Shown piece after piece: positions 8,192 to 17,862 of a DNA stretch of 64,000 nucleotides; positions within the stretch are counted from its first letter, which is position 1; the number at the start of each line of letters is the position of its first letter. A program made the position numbers and the translations under genes. Source of the DNA: Gammaproteobacteria bacterium. Its GTDB lineage: Bacteria; Pseudomonadota; Gammaproteobacteria; Nitrosococcales; Methylophagaceae. The notes under the pieces are model-generated. The model did not search any database. It was not told where the DNA came from and saw only the letters and a program-made list of their open reading frames with translations. The stretch lies in assembly GCA_014859375.1 (NCBI GenBank), contig JACUUH010000003.1, positions 1 to 64,000 of the forward strand, given 5' to 3'.

Positions 8192-9610
8192 TCAGAGATG
8201 CTCTGATGCAAAGTCTGCGAGTCGAGAGCGTTCACCTCGTAACAAGGTGATATGTCCGCTGTGAGGCCAGTTTTTGAAACGATCAACAACATAGGTCAGA
8301 CCAGATGTGGTTTCACTTAAATACGGTGTATCAATCTGAGCAATATTACCTAAACAAACAACTTTAGTGCCTGGACCTGAACGCGTGATCAGGGTTTTCA
8401 TTTGTTTGGATGTCAGGTTTTGAGCCTCGTCGATAATGATGAAGCGATTAAGGAAAGTACGTCCACGCATAAAATTGAGTGAACGAATTTTAATGCGGCT
8501 TTGTAACAAATCGTTAGTGGCTTGTTTGCCCCATTCACCAGCGCTAATATCAGTTTTGTTTAGCACTTCTAAGTTATCCATTAATGCACCCATCCACGGT
8601 GTCATTTTTTCTTCTTCTGTACCTGGTAAAAAACCAATATCTTCACCAACAGGCACGGTAACACGAGTCATGATAATTTCGGCATAGCGTTTGTGTTCGA
8701 TGGTTTGCGTCAGAGCCGCAGCCAAAGTTAATAGCGTTTTACCTGTACCTGCTTGTCCAAGTAAGGATACAAAATCAACATTAGGATCCATTAATAAATT
8801 AAGGGCAAAATTTTGTTCGCGATTGTGAGCAGTAATGCCCCAAACAGCATGATTTTCTTTACGATAATCATGGGTTAATTCAATTTTTGCTGAAGCGTCG
8901 GTGATCTCACGAACAACTGCTTCAATCGTGTTATCTTCACCTGGCGAATAGATTAGCTGATTGGGATGCCAGTCTTTAACAACATCACCTTCAATGCTGT
9001 AGAAGGTGCGTCCATCTTCTGTCCATGACTCCAAGCGGTTAAGATCATTCCAGAAATCAGCTTCAAGCTCGACCGAACCACGATAGAGTAGATCAACGTC
9101 ATCTAACACTTTATCGTTGTAATAATCCTCAGAATGTAAACCTAATACCGAGGCTTTTATACGCAGGTTTATGTCTTTTGAAACTAAGGTAACGGTAACA
9201 TCAGGATGTGATTTCTGAAGGCTACTAACGATGCCTAAGATGGCATTATCGGCCTGATGACCAGGTAATTCTTTTGGTAAATCCTGAACCATTTGGGTTG
9301 TTTGGAAAAATAAACGTCCACTTGCTTTAGGATGATCTTCATTTAATTCGGTAGAAGGTAAAGGTATGCCGTTGGCAATCGCTTCACTATCACCAATTTC
9401 CATCATCAAGTCATCTAAAAAACGACTGACTTGGCGTACATTACGAGAAACTTCGGACAGGCCTTTTTTACCGGCATCAAGCTCTTCTAATACCACCATC
9501 GGCAGAAAAATATCATGTTCATCAAATCGAAATAATGCTGTTGGATCGTGCATCAAAACATTGGTATCTAAAACCAGAAGACGTTTTCCAGTTATGATTT
9601 TTTTGATCAT
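8192..9610 (-). CDS. PhoH family protein with N-terminal PIN domain (PhoH2 type)
   Basis: The 472-residue protein joins a PIN ribonuclease domain to a PhoH ATPase/helicase-like domain. The PIN part opens with LLVLDTNVLMHDP, whose Asp15 begins the acidic catalytic set, and continues with VVLEELD and DNAILGI. The ATPase part, from about residue 270, has Walker A GQAGTGKT and Walker B IIIDEAQN. Proteins of this architecture are reported to act as RNA-unwinding ribonucleases in some bacteria; here RNA turnover is a family-based inference. It is monocistronic and divergent from metH. An ERIC-like repeat follows its stop. Confidence 0.9.
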   Translation of the reverse strand: MIKKIITGKRLLVLDTNVLMHDPTALFRFDEHDIFLPMVVLEELDAGKKGLSEVSRNVRQVSRFLDDLMMEIGDSEAIANGIPLPSTELNEDHPKASGRLFFQTTQMVQDLPKELPGHQADNAILGIVSSLQKSHPDVTVTLVSKDINLRIKASVLGLHSEDYYNDKVLDDVDLLYRGSVELEADFWNDLNRLESWTEDGRTFYSIEGDVVKDWHPNQLIYSPGEDNTIEAVVREITDASAKIELTHDYRKENHAVWGITAHNREQNFALNLLMDPNVDFVSLLGQAGTGKTLLTLAAALTQTIEHKRYAEIIMTRVTVPVGEDIGFLPGTEEEKMTPWMGALMDNLEVLNKTDISAGEWGKQATNDLLQSRIKIRSLNFMRGRTFLNRFIIIDEAQNLTSKQMKTLITRSGPGTKVVCLGNIAQIDTPYLSETTSGLTYVVDRFKNWPHSGHITLLRGERSRLADFASEHL

Positions 9611-9730
9611 GTTGATATTTTCCTTAGGTTATTTAATGAGGAACACTAGCTCGATTATGATCTAAGTTAAGCAACGATGGAAGACCTTAGACAACCTTGT
9701 TTTTTACAAGGAAAAATAATGGCTATTTTC

Positions 9731-9739
9731 TGATATAAT
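9731..9739 (+). promoter_or_regulatory. Probable extended -10 promoter of metH
   Basis: TGATATAAT contains a perfect TATAAT hexamer (9734-9739) with the upstream TG of extended -10 promoters. It lies 42 bp before the metH start. No good -35 hexamer sits at 16-18 bp, which is compatible with an extended -10 promoter. An A/T-rich run precedes it. Confidence 0.6.
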
Positions 9740-9781
9740 GAGCGGTCATTTTTAGGCTTTTCGTCAATAGGAACCACCACT

Positions 9782-12700
9782 TTGACTGCGACAACTCACC
9801 AAATTCACCAACTTCTACAGCAACGTATTTTGATTCTTGATGGTGCTATGGGCACCATGATTCAAAGTTATAAGTTAGAAGAAGCAGATTATCGTGGTGA
9901 ACGTTTTGCAGATCATCCCTGTGATCTTAAAGGTAACAATGACTTATTGTCGCTGACTCAACCTAAGATTATTAGTGATATTCACCGCGCTTATTTTGAA
10001 GCAGGTGCCGATATTGTTGAGACTAATACCTTTAATGGCACCTCAATTGCGATGGCAGATTACCAGATGGAAGATCTGGTGTATGAGTTAAACAAGGCAT
10101 CAGCACAATTAGCCCGTGTCATTGCCGATGAATTTACTGCCGCAAATCCCGATAAACCACGTTTTGTAGCAGGTGTATTAGGTCCAACAAATCGTACTGC
10201 CAGTATCTCGCCTGATGTGAATAATCCGGGATTTCGCAATGTCAGTTATGACGAGTTAGTTGAAGCTTATTTAGAAGCAATTTCTGGCTTGGTTGATGGC
10301 GGAGCTGATTTGTTATTAGTTGAAACTATCTTTGATACCTTAAATGCCAAAGCAGCGTTGTTTGCGATCGAAACCTATTTTGATCAGCATCATGTACACA
10401 TGCCTGTGATGATTTCCGGTACGATTACTGATGCCAGCGGCCGAACTTTATCCGGTCAAACGACTGAAGCATTTTATAATTCATTAAATCATGTTCAACC
10501 GATAAGTATTGGTTTGAACTGTGCATTGGGTGCAGCCCAATTACGTCAATATATTGAAGAATTATCAACGATTGCTACCTGTCATGTCAGTGCCCATGCC
10601 AATGCTGGTTTGCCAAATGAATTTGGCGAATATGATGAATCGGCTGACGTTATGGCCGCACAAATGAAAGAGTGGGCGCAGTCTGGCTTTTTGAATATTG
10701 TTGGTGGCTGTTGTGGTACGTCACCTGCCCACATCAAAGCCATTGCTCAAGCAGTTGAGGGTATCAAGCCTCGCGTACCAGTAGAAAATAAACATCATTG
10801 CCGATTAAGTGGTTTAGAACCATTTAACATCACGCCTGACAGTTTGTATGTCAATGTCGGTGAGCGCACTAACGTAACCGGTTCAGCTCGGTTTGCCCGA
10901 TTGATTAAAGAAGGCGATTATGACGCAGCCTTAGATGTGGCGCGCCAACAAGTTGAAAGTGGCGCACCCATTATCGATATCAACATGGATGAAGGCATGT
11001 TGGACTCGAAACAGGCGATGGTAACTTTTCTCAACTTAATTGCATCAGAACCTGATATCAGTCGTGTACCGATCATGATTGACTCATCAAAATGGGAAGT
11101 GATTGAAGCGGGTTTAAAATGTATTCAAGGTAAAGGCATCGTCAACTCGATCAGCATGAAAGAGGGCGAACAAAAATTTATCGAACAAGCCAAGTTAGTT
11201 CGTCGTTATGGTGCGGCTGTGATCGTGATGGCATTTGATGAAATTGGCCAAGCCGATACGCGTGAACGTAAACGCGAAATTTGTACCCGTTCGTATGAGA
11301 TTTTGACCAAACAAGTAGGCTTCCCACCGGAAGATATTATTTTTGACCCCAATATCTTTGCGATAGCAACTGGTATTGAAGAGCATAACAACTACGCTGT
11401 TGATTTTATTGAAGCAGTTAAAGACATCAAACAGGCATTGCCCCATGCCATGATCAGTGGTGGAGTCAGTAACGTCTCGTTCTCATTCCGTGGTAACAAT
11501 CCAATTCGTGAAGCAATTCATGCGGTGTTTTTATACCATGCGATTCGAGCTGGTATGGATATGGGGATTGTTAATGCAGGTCAACTCGCGATCTATGATG
11601 ATTTGCCAGCAGAATTACGTGAATTGGTTGAAGATGTCGTATTAAACCGTCGTGATGATGCAACAGAACGATTATTGGACGTTGCCGAACAATACAAAGG
11701 TGATGGCAAAGCGGTTGAGAAAAAAGAAGATCTTGAATGGCGTAGCTGGCCGGTCGCAAAACGCCTAGAACATGCCTTAGTTAAAGGCATCACCGACTAT
11801 ATCGACGAAGACACCGAACAAGCACGTCAAAATGCTGAAAAACCACTGCATGTCATTGAAGGGCCGTTGATGGACGGCATGAATGTGGTTGGTGACTTGT
11901 TTGGTGAAGGCAAAATGTTCTTACCACAAGTTGTAAAATCTGCTCGCGTGATGAAAAAAGCCGTGGCGTATTTGATGCCGTATATCGAAGCTGGAAAAGA
12001 AGAAGGCGACGAAAGTAAAAACAACGGCAAAATCTTGATGGCGACTGTAAAAGGTGACGTACACGATATTGGTAAAAACATTGTCGGAGTGGTGTTGCAA
12101 TGTAATAACTTTGAGATCATTGATCTTGGGGTCATGGTTCCTGCCGCCAAAATTTTAGACGTCGCTAAACAAGAGAAGGTCGATATTATCGGTTTATCTG
12201 GCTTGATTACACCATCATTAGATGAAATGGTGCATGTGGCCAAAGAGATGGAACGTCTAGGCTTTGATATTCCATTGATGATTGGTGGTGCCACTACATC
12301 ATTGATTCATACTGCCGTTAAAATTGAGCATAACTATCATGGCTGTAGCGTTTATGTGAAAGATGCGTCACGTGCGGTGGGTGTTGCTCAAAGTTTGGTT
12401 GGGCCTGATACACGTGATGCCTTTATCGCCAAAGTCAAAGCTGATTACGAAGATAAACGTGCTCGCCATAAGGGCAAGAAAAATACACGTCGTCAACTGA
12501 TGATTGCTGATGCACGTGCTAATAAAACTAAAATCGACTGGCAAAGTTATCAACCAACAGTGCCTAAAAAGTTAGGTATTCAAACCTTGGATAACTACCC
12601 ACTTGAAGAGTTAATTGAGCGTATTGATTGGACACCTTTTTTCAAATCATGGGAATTAGCAGGCAAGTATCCTCGCATTTTAGAAGATGAAATTGTCGGT

Positions 12701-13483
12701 GAACATGCGACTAATCTATTCCGTGATGCACGGGCAATGCTAACTAAAATTGTTGACGAAAAATGGCTGACAGCACGCGCTGTATTTGGCTTGTTCCCAG
12801 CAAATAGTGTGATTGACGATGATATCGAAGTTTATACCGACGAGTCGCGTAATGACGTATTGATGACCTTACACAGCTTACGTCAACAAACAGAACGTCC
12901 ACCAGGTCGCCCCAATGCGGCGTTAGCAGACTTTGTAGCACCAAAAGACAGTGGCATTAACGACTATATTGGTGCGTTTGCGGTGACAGCCGGTATTGGC
13001 ATTGATGAGCATGTGGCGCGTTTTGAAAATGATCATGATGACTATCAAAGCATCATGCTTAAAGCCTTGGCCGATCGTTTGGCCGAAGCCTTTGCAGAAC
13101 GGTTACATGAACTGGTACGTAAAGATTATTGGGGTTATGTACCGGACGAGATCTTGGATAATGATGCTTTGATTGATGAAAAATATCAGGGTATTCGTCC
13201 AGCTCCGGGTTATCCTGCTTGCCCAGACCACACTGAAAAAGGGCTGTTGTGGCAATTAATTGAACCTGAAAAAAATGCAGGTATGACCATTACTGAAAGT
13301 TATGCCATGTTACCGACGGCCGCAGTCAGTGGCTTCTATTTCGCCCACCCTGAATCACGTTATTTTGGTTTGGGTAAAATCGATCAGGATCAAGTTGAAG
13401 ATTATGCGGTACGTAAAGGCTGGACGATGGATGTCGCTGAACGTTGGTTATCACCAGCTTTATCGTATGATGGTGACGATTAA
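9782..13483 (+). CDS. metH: Cobalamin-dependent methionine synthase
   Basis: It transfers a methyl group from 5-methyltetrahydrofolate to homocysteine via enzyme-bound cobalamin, making methionine in the cytosol. The 1233 residues match the usual four-module enzyme of about 1227. The homocysteine domain has zinc ligands Cys247, Cys310 and Cys311; a pterin-binding domain (about 355-640) includes [14 protein letters not shown]; the B12 domain has D759-x-H761-x-x-G764; and a C-terminal AdoMet reactivation domain has [15 protein letters not shown]. Start is TTG, supported by AGGA at 9769-9772, nine bases upstream. No cobalamin or SAM riboswitch was recognised upstream. Confidence 0.97.
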   Translation: MTATTHQIHQLLQQRILILDGAMGTMIQSYKLEEADYRGERFADHPCDLKGNNDLLSLTQPKIISDIHRAYFEAGADIVETNTFNGTSIAMADYQMEDLVYELNKASAQLARVIADEFTAANPDKPRFVAGVLGPTNRTASISPDVNNPGFRNVSYDELVEAYLEAISGLVDGGADLLLVETIFDTLNAKAALFAIETYFDQHHVHMPVMISGTITDASGRTLSGQTTEAFYNSLNHVQPISIGLNCALGAAQLRQYIEELSTIATCHVSAHANAGLPNEFGEYDESADVMAAQMKEWAQSGFLNIVGGCCGTSPAHIKAIAQAVEGIKPRVPVENKHHCRLSGLEPFNITPDSLYVNVGERTNVTGSARFARLIKEGDYDAALDVARQQVESGAPIIDINMDEGMLDSKQAMVTFLNLIASEPDISRVPIMIDSSKWEVIEAGLKCIQGKGIVNSISMKEGEQKFIEQAKLVRRYGAAVIVMAFDEIGQADTRERKREICTRSYEILTKQVGFPPEDIIFDPNIFAIATGIEEHNNYAVDFIEAVKDIKQALPHAMISGGVSNVSFSFRGNNPIREAIHAVFLYHAIRAGMDMGIVNAGQLAIYDDLPAELRELVEDVVLNRRDDATERLLDVAEQYKGDGKAVEKKEDLEWRSWPVAKRLEHALVKGITDYIDEDTEQARQNAEKPLHVIEGPLMDGMNVVGDLFGEGKMFLPQVVKSARVMKKAVAYLMPYIEAGKEEGDESKNNGKILMATVKGDVHDIGKNIVGVVLQCNNFEIIDLGVMVPAAKILDVAKQEKVDIIGLSGLITPSLDEMVHVAKEMERLGFDIPLMIGGATTSLIHTAVKIEHNYHGCSVYVKDASRAVGVAQSLVGPDTRDAFIAKVKADYEDKRARHKGKKNTRRQLMIADARANKTKIDWQSYQPTVPKKLGIQTLDNYPLEELIERIDWTPFFKSWELAGKYPRILEDEIVGEHATNLFRDARAMLTKIVDEKWLTARAVFGLFPANSVIDDDIEVYTDESRNDVLMTLHSLRQQTERPPGRPNAALADFVAPKDSGINDYIGAFAVTAGIGIDEHVARFENDHDDYQSIMLKALADRLAEAFAERLHELVRKDYWGYVPDEILDNDALIDEKYQGIRPAPGYPACPDHTEKGLLWQLIEPEKNAGMTITESYAMLPTAAVSGFYFAHPESRYFGLGKIDQDQVEDYAVRKGWTMDVAERWLSPALSYDGDD

Positions 13484-13494
13484 GCGTTCGATTT

Positions 13495-13512
13495 GTTCGA
13501 ATAAATTCGAAC
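13495..13512. promoter_or_regulatory. 18-bp palindrome, first of a pair
   Basis: GTTCGAATAAATTCGAAC is an 8-bp perfect inverted repeat around a 2-nt centre, eleven bases after the metH stop. There is no downstream T-run, so it is not an obvious intrinsic terminator. A second palindrome of the same geometry lies 44 bp further on. Function is unknown; a protein-binding site or transcript hairpin is possible. Confidence 0.45.
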
Positions 13513-13538
13513 CCACAGGCTATTATGGATCGATCGAG

Positions 13539-13556
13539 ATCGGAATTTATTCCGAT
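13539..13556. promoter_or_regulatory. 18-bp palindrome, second of a pair
   Basis: ATCGGAATTTATTCCGAT has the same 8-2-8 layout as the palindrome at 13495, sharing the AAT-NN-ATT core and CG pairs in the arms. The centres are 44 bp apart, close to four helical turns. It sits 33 bp before slyX, where it could act as an operator or leader hairpin. Confidence 0.45.
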
Positions 13557-13589
13557 ACAGGTATCTAAATAACAAAGAAGTGTTGCCGT

Positions 13590-13796
13590 ATGAATAATGA
13601 GATTGTTGATTTACAGATGAAGTTATCTTTTCAGGAAGCTTTGCTCGACGACTTGAATCAAGTGATTATCGATCAACAACAGCAAATCTCACGATTGGAA
13701 TTAGCGATTGAAACGATCAAAGTACAGATGCGAACAATGCAAACCTCAATCCACCAGGAAAACGGGCAACAACATGAAATTCCACCACATTATTGA
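13590..13796 (+). CDS. slyX: SlyX family protein
   Basis: A 68-residue, almost wholly coiled-coil protein of the SlyX family, recognised from its heptad pattern (LQMKLSFQEALLDDLNQVI, then QQQQISRLELAI) and the conserved C-terminal PPHY. Length is typical. The function is not established; the name comes from a locus next to slyD in enteric bacteria. The tight spacing after metH and the methyltransferase frame beginning at its stop suggest one transcript. Confidence 0.9.
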   Translation: MNNEIVDLQMKLSFQEALLDDLNQVIIDQQQQISRLELAIETIKVQMRTMQTSIHQENGQQHEIPPHY

Positions 13797-13810
13797 GAGG
13801 TAAAATCAAG

Positions 13811-14467
13811 TTGGCTGACTCCTTGATATTGTTGATATTGCAAGATTGTCTTTTGTGTGAGTTTCCATCCAATCATTACATGACTATTGGAAATCGCGTC
13901 TATTACAAATGCACTAATTGTTCGAGTATTTTTCTAAAAAAAGAATGTCGATTAGATGAGACTAGTGAGAAAGACAGATATTTAGAACATAACAATGATG
14001 TATATGATGAGCGATATCGTGAGTTTGTCTCTCCTATTACAAACTACATTATGAAAAAATATACAAGAGCATCTAATGGTCTTGATTATGGCTCAGGAAC
14101 GGGGCCTGTGATCTCTACTGTTTTGACCGAGAATGACTATTCTGTAAGTCAGTATGATCCGTATTTTTCACCTGATAAATTAGTTCTTGAAAATAACTAT
14201 AATTACATCGTATGTTGTGAGGTGATTGAACATTTCTATCAGCCAAAAAATGAATTCACTAATTTGAGAAATAGACTCAAAAGTAATGGAGAATTAATTT
14301 GCAAAACAGAAATATATGATGAGAGCATAGAATTTAGTCAATGGTATTATAAAAATGATCCGACACATGTCTTTTTCTATTCGGAAGATGCATTTGAATG
14401 GATTAAAAACAATATTGGATTTAGCAAGCTAACAATCGAAGGACGAGTTGTTATTTTAAAAAAATAA
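13811..14467 (+). CDS. Class I SAM-dependent methyltransferase with N-terminal zinc ribbon
   Basis: The protein of about 218 residues starts with a CLLC ... CTNC pair of cysteines, a likely zinc ribbon, followed by a class I methyltransferase core with motif I DYGSGTGP, an acidic QYDPY after strand 2 and the motif IV region YIVCCEVIEHF. The frame opens at a TTG at 13793 that overlaps the slyX stop. The in-frame TTG at 13811 is preferred because GAGAGG lies ten bases upstream. It is strikingly AT-rich: a hand count of 14161-14340 gives 49 G+C of 180. That points to horizontal acquisition. Target unknown; small molecules, sugars or RNA are all possible. Confidence 0.8.
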   Translation: MADSLILLILQDCLLCEFPSNHYMTIGNRVYYKCTNCSSIFLKKECRLDETSEKDRYLEHNNDVYDERYREFVSPITNYIMKKYTRASNGLDYGSGTGPVISTVLTENDYSVSQYDPYFSPDKLVLENNYNYIVCCEVIEHFYQPKNEFTNLRNRLKSNGELICKTEIYDESIEFSQWYYKNDPTHVFFYSEDAFEWIKNNIGFSKLTIEGRVVILKK

Positions 14468-14520
14468 AGCATCGAACAGATGTTGATGATAGATCTAAAT
14501 CATGGCGTCAGCTAAGGTGA

Positions 14521-16587
14521 TTGCCCAACTTTTATTATTACGTTGCTAAAACAATGATGACTCAACGCCAATGTGTTTTTTTAAAAGGCGATGTTGATTG
14601 GTGTCGACATTCGGCTCGCACCTTATTGGCAGGCTTTGATCAAAAAAGTGTTTTTTATTTATCAGACTATGTTGAGCCAGATTCTCCTTATCAAACCATC
14701 ACTCAAAAACACGCTCAACAGCAATTAGGCAAAGAGTTTGATGCGGTTGTGTTTGATGCGACTAATGCCTTTAACGTTGATAGCTTTGGTGCGATTGTCG
14801 GCACGATTAAGGCGGGCGGTGCTTTATTAGTCTTGTTGCCTAACACTATGCCCGAGTCCTTATGGCTCAAGCGATTTAGTCATATTGTCGAACTGTTTTG
14901 TTCACAGCATGAATTCATTCATAGTATCCAGCAAGGTGATGAACTGCCAACACTGACAGTTCCATATTCAAATCCAATATCAGATGAAGTTTTAGCCACC
15001 CCAGATCAAACTGCTGCAATTAATGCCATATTAACGGTAGCGCATGGTCATCGCCGTCGGCCTTTGGTTTTATCCTCTGATCGCGGGCGCGGTAAATCTG
15101 CTGCATTGGGCATGGCGGCAGCCGAACTGATTAAGCAAGGTAGGCAATCGATTATTGTGACTGCGCCAAGCTTGGCGACGGTGGCAACGGTGTTTGAACA
15201 TGCCGGCCGATTATTGCCTGACGCAAGCGTATCAAAAAATCAGATTGAACTTGATACCGCTCACATACGCTTTATTGCTCCTGATGCCTTACTGGAATCT
15301 GACATAAAAGCAGACTTAGTGCTGGTCGATGAAGCGGCTGCGATTCCGGCAGCGATGTTAGCCCGATTACTGGATAAATTTTCACGGATTGTGTTTGCCA
15401 CGACCTTGCACGGTTATGAAGGAACCGGTTTGGGTTTTGCCATACGCTTTAAACAGACATTAGACAACACCACACCGAGTTGGCGTAAAATGAACATGAC
15501 CAAGCCGATTCGTTGGGCTGAGGATGATGCCTTGGAAGCGTTTAGTTTTAAGGCTTTATTGCTTGATGCTGAACCTGTTAAAGATGAGTTTATTTTAGAC
15601 TGCGAGCGTGATCAGTGTCGTTTTGAGCCAGTTGATAGAAAATCGCTTGTGAACGATGAAACAAGCTTAAGTCAGCTGTTTGGTTTGATGGTGTTGGCAC
15701 ATTATCGCACTCGTCCCTCCGATCTGATGATGATGCTAGATCGGGATGATATTTCCGTTTATGTGATGCGTTTTCAGGGGCACATTGTGGCAAGTGCATG
15801 GTGTGTATTTGAAGGTGAGCTTGATTCTGAACTTGCCGAGGCAATTTATGCTGGGCAACGTCGATTAAAAGGCCATTTATTACCACAGTCATTGTTGGCT
15901 CATGTTGGCATTGCTGGTGCAGGGGAGTTATCGTATCAACGAATTATCAGGCTTGCGGTTGATCCTGCGGTTCAAAGTAGGGGAATAGGCCATCAATTTG
16001 TACAACATATTCTACAACATGCTGCCAAAGCTACTATCGATATCGTCGGTGCAAGTTTTGCTGCCAGTGTTGAGCTGATTCAATTTTGGTCAAAAACTAA
16101 TTTCCAGCCGATGCGGCTTGGTTTCCATCATGATGACGTTAGTGGTAGTCATGCTGTCATGATGTTATCGGCATTATCAGGCGCTGGTCAAAATAGTGTG
16201 CAACAGGGTCATCAACGTTTCAGTCAACATTGGCCACTGTTATTGCAACAGCAGTTTCATCATCTTCAGCCACAGTTAGTCGTGACTATTTCACAACTAT
16301 TACCAATATCAGATGTTGCTCTATCTGTCTCCGAACGGCATGAGCTATCGGCTTTTGCATTTAAGCAACGTGGGTTTGAGGTGTGTCAGATTGCTTTATG
16401 GCAGACCATATCATCATCGATCAGACAGGAAAAATTCTTAACATTATCAGAACAACAGCAGGCGCTATGTGTCATGTTGGTTTTGCAACAACGAACAGTT
16501 AAAGAGATAGCTCAACACCTGAATTATGGTGGTAAAGCTGAGATTATTGCTGACTTACGTCAGGCTGTTGCCACTTTGTTGTTATAG
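14521..16587 (+). CDS. tmcA: tRNA(Met) cytidine acetyltransferase
   Basis: TmcA makes N4-acetylcytidine at the wobble base of elongator tRNA-Met, using ATP and acetyl-CoA, to prevent misreading of isoleucine codons. The 688 residues (671 in E. coli) include an N-terminal DUF1726-type domain, a helicase-like ATPase with P-loop DRGRGKSA and Walker B VLVDEAAAIPA, the conserved GYEGTG and PIRWAEDD segments, a GNAT domain with RLAVDPAVQSRGIG, and a C-terminal tRNA-binding domain. Start is uncertain: TTG at 14521 gives the longest frame, while ATG at 14554 is an alternative. It ends convergently, overlapping the Rieske gene by six bases. Confidence 0.95.
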   Translation: MPNFYYYVAKTMMTQRQCVFLKGDVDWCRHSARTLLAGFDQKSVFYLSDYVEPDSPYQTITQKHAQQQLGKEFDAVVFDATNAFNVDSFGAIVGTIKAGGALLVLLPNTMPESLWLKRFSHIVELFCSQHEFIHSIQQGDELPTLTVPYSNPISDEVLATPDQTAAINAILTVAHGHRRRPLVLSSDRGRGKSAALGMAAAELIKQGRQSIIVTAPSLATVATVFEHAGRLLPDASVSKNQIELDTAHIRFIAPDALLESDIKADLVLVDEAAAIPAAMLARLLDKFSRIVFATTLHGYEGTGLGFAIRFKQTLDNTTPSWRKMNMTKPIRWAEDDALEAFSFKALLLDAEPVKDEFILDCERDQCRFEPVDRKSLVNDETSLSQLFGLMVLAHYRTRPSDLMMMLDRDDISVYVMRFQGHIVASAWCVFEGELDSELAEAIYAGQRRLKGHLLPQSLLAHVGIAGAGELSYQRIIRLAVDPAVQSRGIGHQFVQHILQHAAKATIDIVGASFAASVELIQFWSKTNFQPMRLGFHHDDVSGSHAVMMLSALSGAGQNSVQQGHQRFSQHWPLLLQQQFHHLQPQLVVTISQLLPISDVALSVSERHELSAFAFKQRGFEVCQIALWQTISSSIRQEKFLTLSEQQQALCVMLVLQQRTVKEIAQHLNYGGKAEIIADLRQAVATLLL

Positions 16588-16920
16588 CTTCAGCCACAGT
16601 TCATCATTATTACGCAGTTCAATGGTCAAGCTATTCAAACTTTGGCCACTGCATGGGCCGGCTACACAATGACCTTGTTCGAGTGTAAATAAGGCGCCAT
16701 GAGTTGAGCATTGGATATGGGTTCCTTCTAATGACATAAATTCATCGGGTTGCCAATTAAGCGCAATACCAAGATGGGGACACTGATTTTGATAGGCGTG
16801 AACCTCATCGTCCAGACGTACGGCAAATAATTCTAATTTGCCATCAGGTGTCTCTATGTCAAAACCACGTGCCTGATAATTGGGAATATCGTGTCTATTG
16901 CAAAGAAAATACTGTGACAT
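16582..16920 (-). CDS. Rieske-type [2Fe-2S] ferredoxin-like protein
   Basis: A soluble 112-residue Rieske domain. The cluster ligands are seen as C47-P-H49 and C71-S-T-H74 in the motifs CPHLG and CSTHGALF. There is no signal peptide or membrane helix, so it resembles the small ferredoxin subunits of dioxygenases or NirD-like proteins rather than the bc1 Rieske subunit. The ATG at 16920 is preferred over one at 16950 because it lies just after the stop of the upstream kinase gene. No oxygenase or reductase gene is adjacent, so the electron partner is unknown. Confidence 0.85.
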   Translation of the reverse strand: MSQYFLCNRHDIPNYQARGFDIETPDGKLELFAVRLDDEVHAYQNQCPHLGIALNWQPDEFMSLEGTHIQCSTHGALFTLEQGHCVAGPCSGQSLNSLTIELRNNDELWLKL

Positions 16921-16924
16921 AAGC

Positions 16925-17803
16925 TTATTTTTGGAAAGTGAAATCAGCAACTAAATTATTAAAACCACGTTGGCCACATTTGTGACTAGCCAGTTGATTA
17001 GCATAACTGACTGCGGTGACTAAGTCATCACCATTTACAAGTCGGTGGATGAGTCCTGCATTAAAGGTATCACCAGCACCCAATGTATCAATAACATCTG
17101 TTTGACTTGGAGTGGGGATATGACGTGGTAAGGTGTGATTGGTTTTGACCCATGCCCCTGATTCGCCCCAAGTACATGTTGCAGTTAGTTTATCAGCTAG
17201 TGAACTCAGTAAGTCGCTGGCACTGGCAAAACCTTTTTCAACAGCATAGTGTTTTGAAAACAAGAGGTAATTTGGCAAATCAAACAGACTTTCAATCTCT
17301 GGCCGTGCTTTTTCAACTTCGAGTGAACAAGGCAGATTGGGAAAATGCTGTTTAACATGTCGCAACATCATGTTGGTGTCATCAATCGCCCGACCTTCAA
17401 AATGAATCCAGTCAAACACGCTTAGATCTATCTTTCTAAAATCATCAAAGCGATATTCGGGACAATCGCGGTAATGCACGATAGTTCTACTGCCATTTTG
17501 TTGATTACGAGTGATGTAGGACGTTGGCATTTTGCCGTGTTGTAATCGACGACAATTGTTTGTATCAATGGTGTGATCTTGTAAATCATTCAGGATGGTT
17601 TGACTGTCAGCTTCGTCAATTAAAACACCAGCCCAAGCGCTGTTATGACCAAGCTGATTTAATACAACCAAGGTGTTAGTTGCATTACCACCGCGAGATT
17701 TGTACTGGTGAAGGGCACGGTGTTCACTGTCTTCGCTCGGATAGCTTTCGACGGTATTGACGATATCTAAGGTTGCGATACCTACTGCTAGGATAGTTGC
17801 CAT
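16925..17803 (-). CDS. PfkB-family sugar kinase (ketohexokinase-like)
   Basis: The 292-residue protein is a ribokinase-fold kinase. It has the N-terminal GGN substrate signature (SRGGNATNTLVVLNQLG, residues 37-53) and the C-terminal ATP/anion-hole motif DTLGAGDTFNAGL with GAGD at 242-245, whose aspartate is the catalytic base. Overall similarity, including HFEGR and CSLEVEK, is closest in my judgement to ketohexokinases, which phosphorylate fructose at C1; the true substrate could be another ketose or a nucleoside. It is followed four bases later by the Rieske gene and preceded by a strong hairpin separating it from adk. Confidence 0.8.
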   Translation of the reverse strand: MATILAVGIATLDIVNTVESYPSEDSEHRALHQYKSRGGNATNTLVVLNQLGHNSAWAGVLIDEADSQTILNDLQDHTIDTNNCRRLQHGKMPTSYITRNQQNGSRTIVHYRDCPEYRFDDFRKIDLSVFDWIHFEGRAIDDTNMMLRHVKQHFPNLPCSLEVEKARPEIESLFDLPNYLLFSKHYAVEKGFASASDLLSSLADKLTATCTWGESGAWVKTNHTLPRHIPTPSQTDVIDTLGAGDTFNAGLIHRLVNGDDLVTAVSYANQLASHKCGQRGFNNLVADFTFQK

Positions 17804-17812
17804 AAATGTAAG

Positions 17813-17852
17813 TTCAGCCTCTTGCTCAGAGATAACAGGGCAAGAGGCTGAA
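17813..17852 (-). terminator. Strong hairpin between adk and the PfkB kinase
   Basis: A perfect 13-bp stem (TTCAGCCTCTTGC, 17813-17825 paired with 17840-17852) encloses a 14-nt loop, starting 10 bases after the adk stop codon. There is no clear U-tract on the minus strand, so it may be a weak terminator, an attenuator or an mRNA-stabilising element rather than a full terminator. Confidence 0.5.
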
Positions 17853-17862
17853 TAAATGAGGC

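Noticed and set aside
9611-9781. SAM or cobalamin riboswitch before metH
   Set aside because: The interval is only about 170 bp, holds a promoter 42 bp before the start, and shows no riboswitch core motif.
11827-12294. 155-codon open frame on the minus strand inside metH
   Set aside because: It lies wholly within the conserved B12 domain of metH, has low-complexity Ser/Thr/Ile composition typical of antisense reading, and no ribosome-binding site.
13495-13556. LexA-type or intrinsic terminator interpretation of the twin palindromes
   Set aside because: The arms do not match the LexA boxes I know, and no T-run follows either stem.
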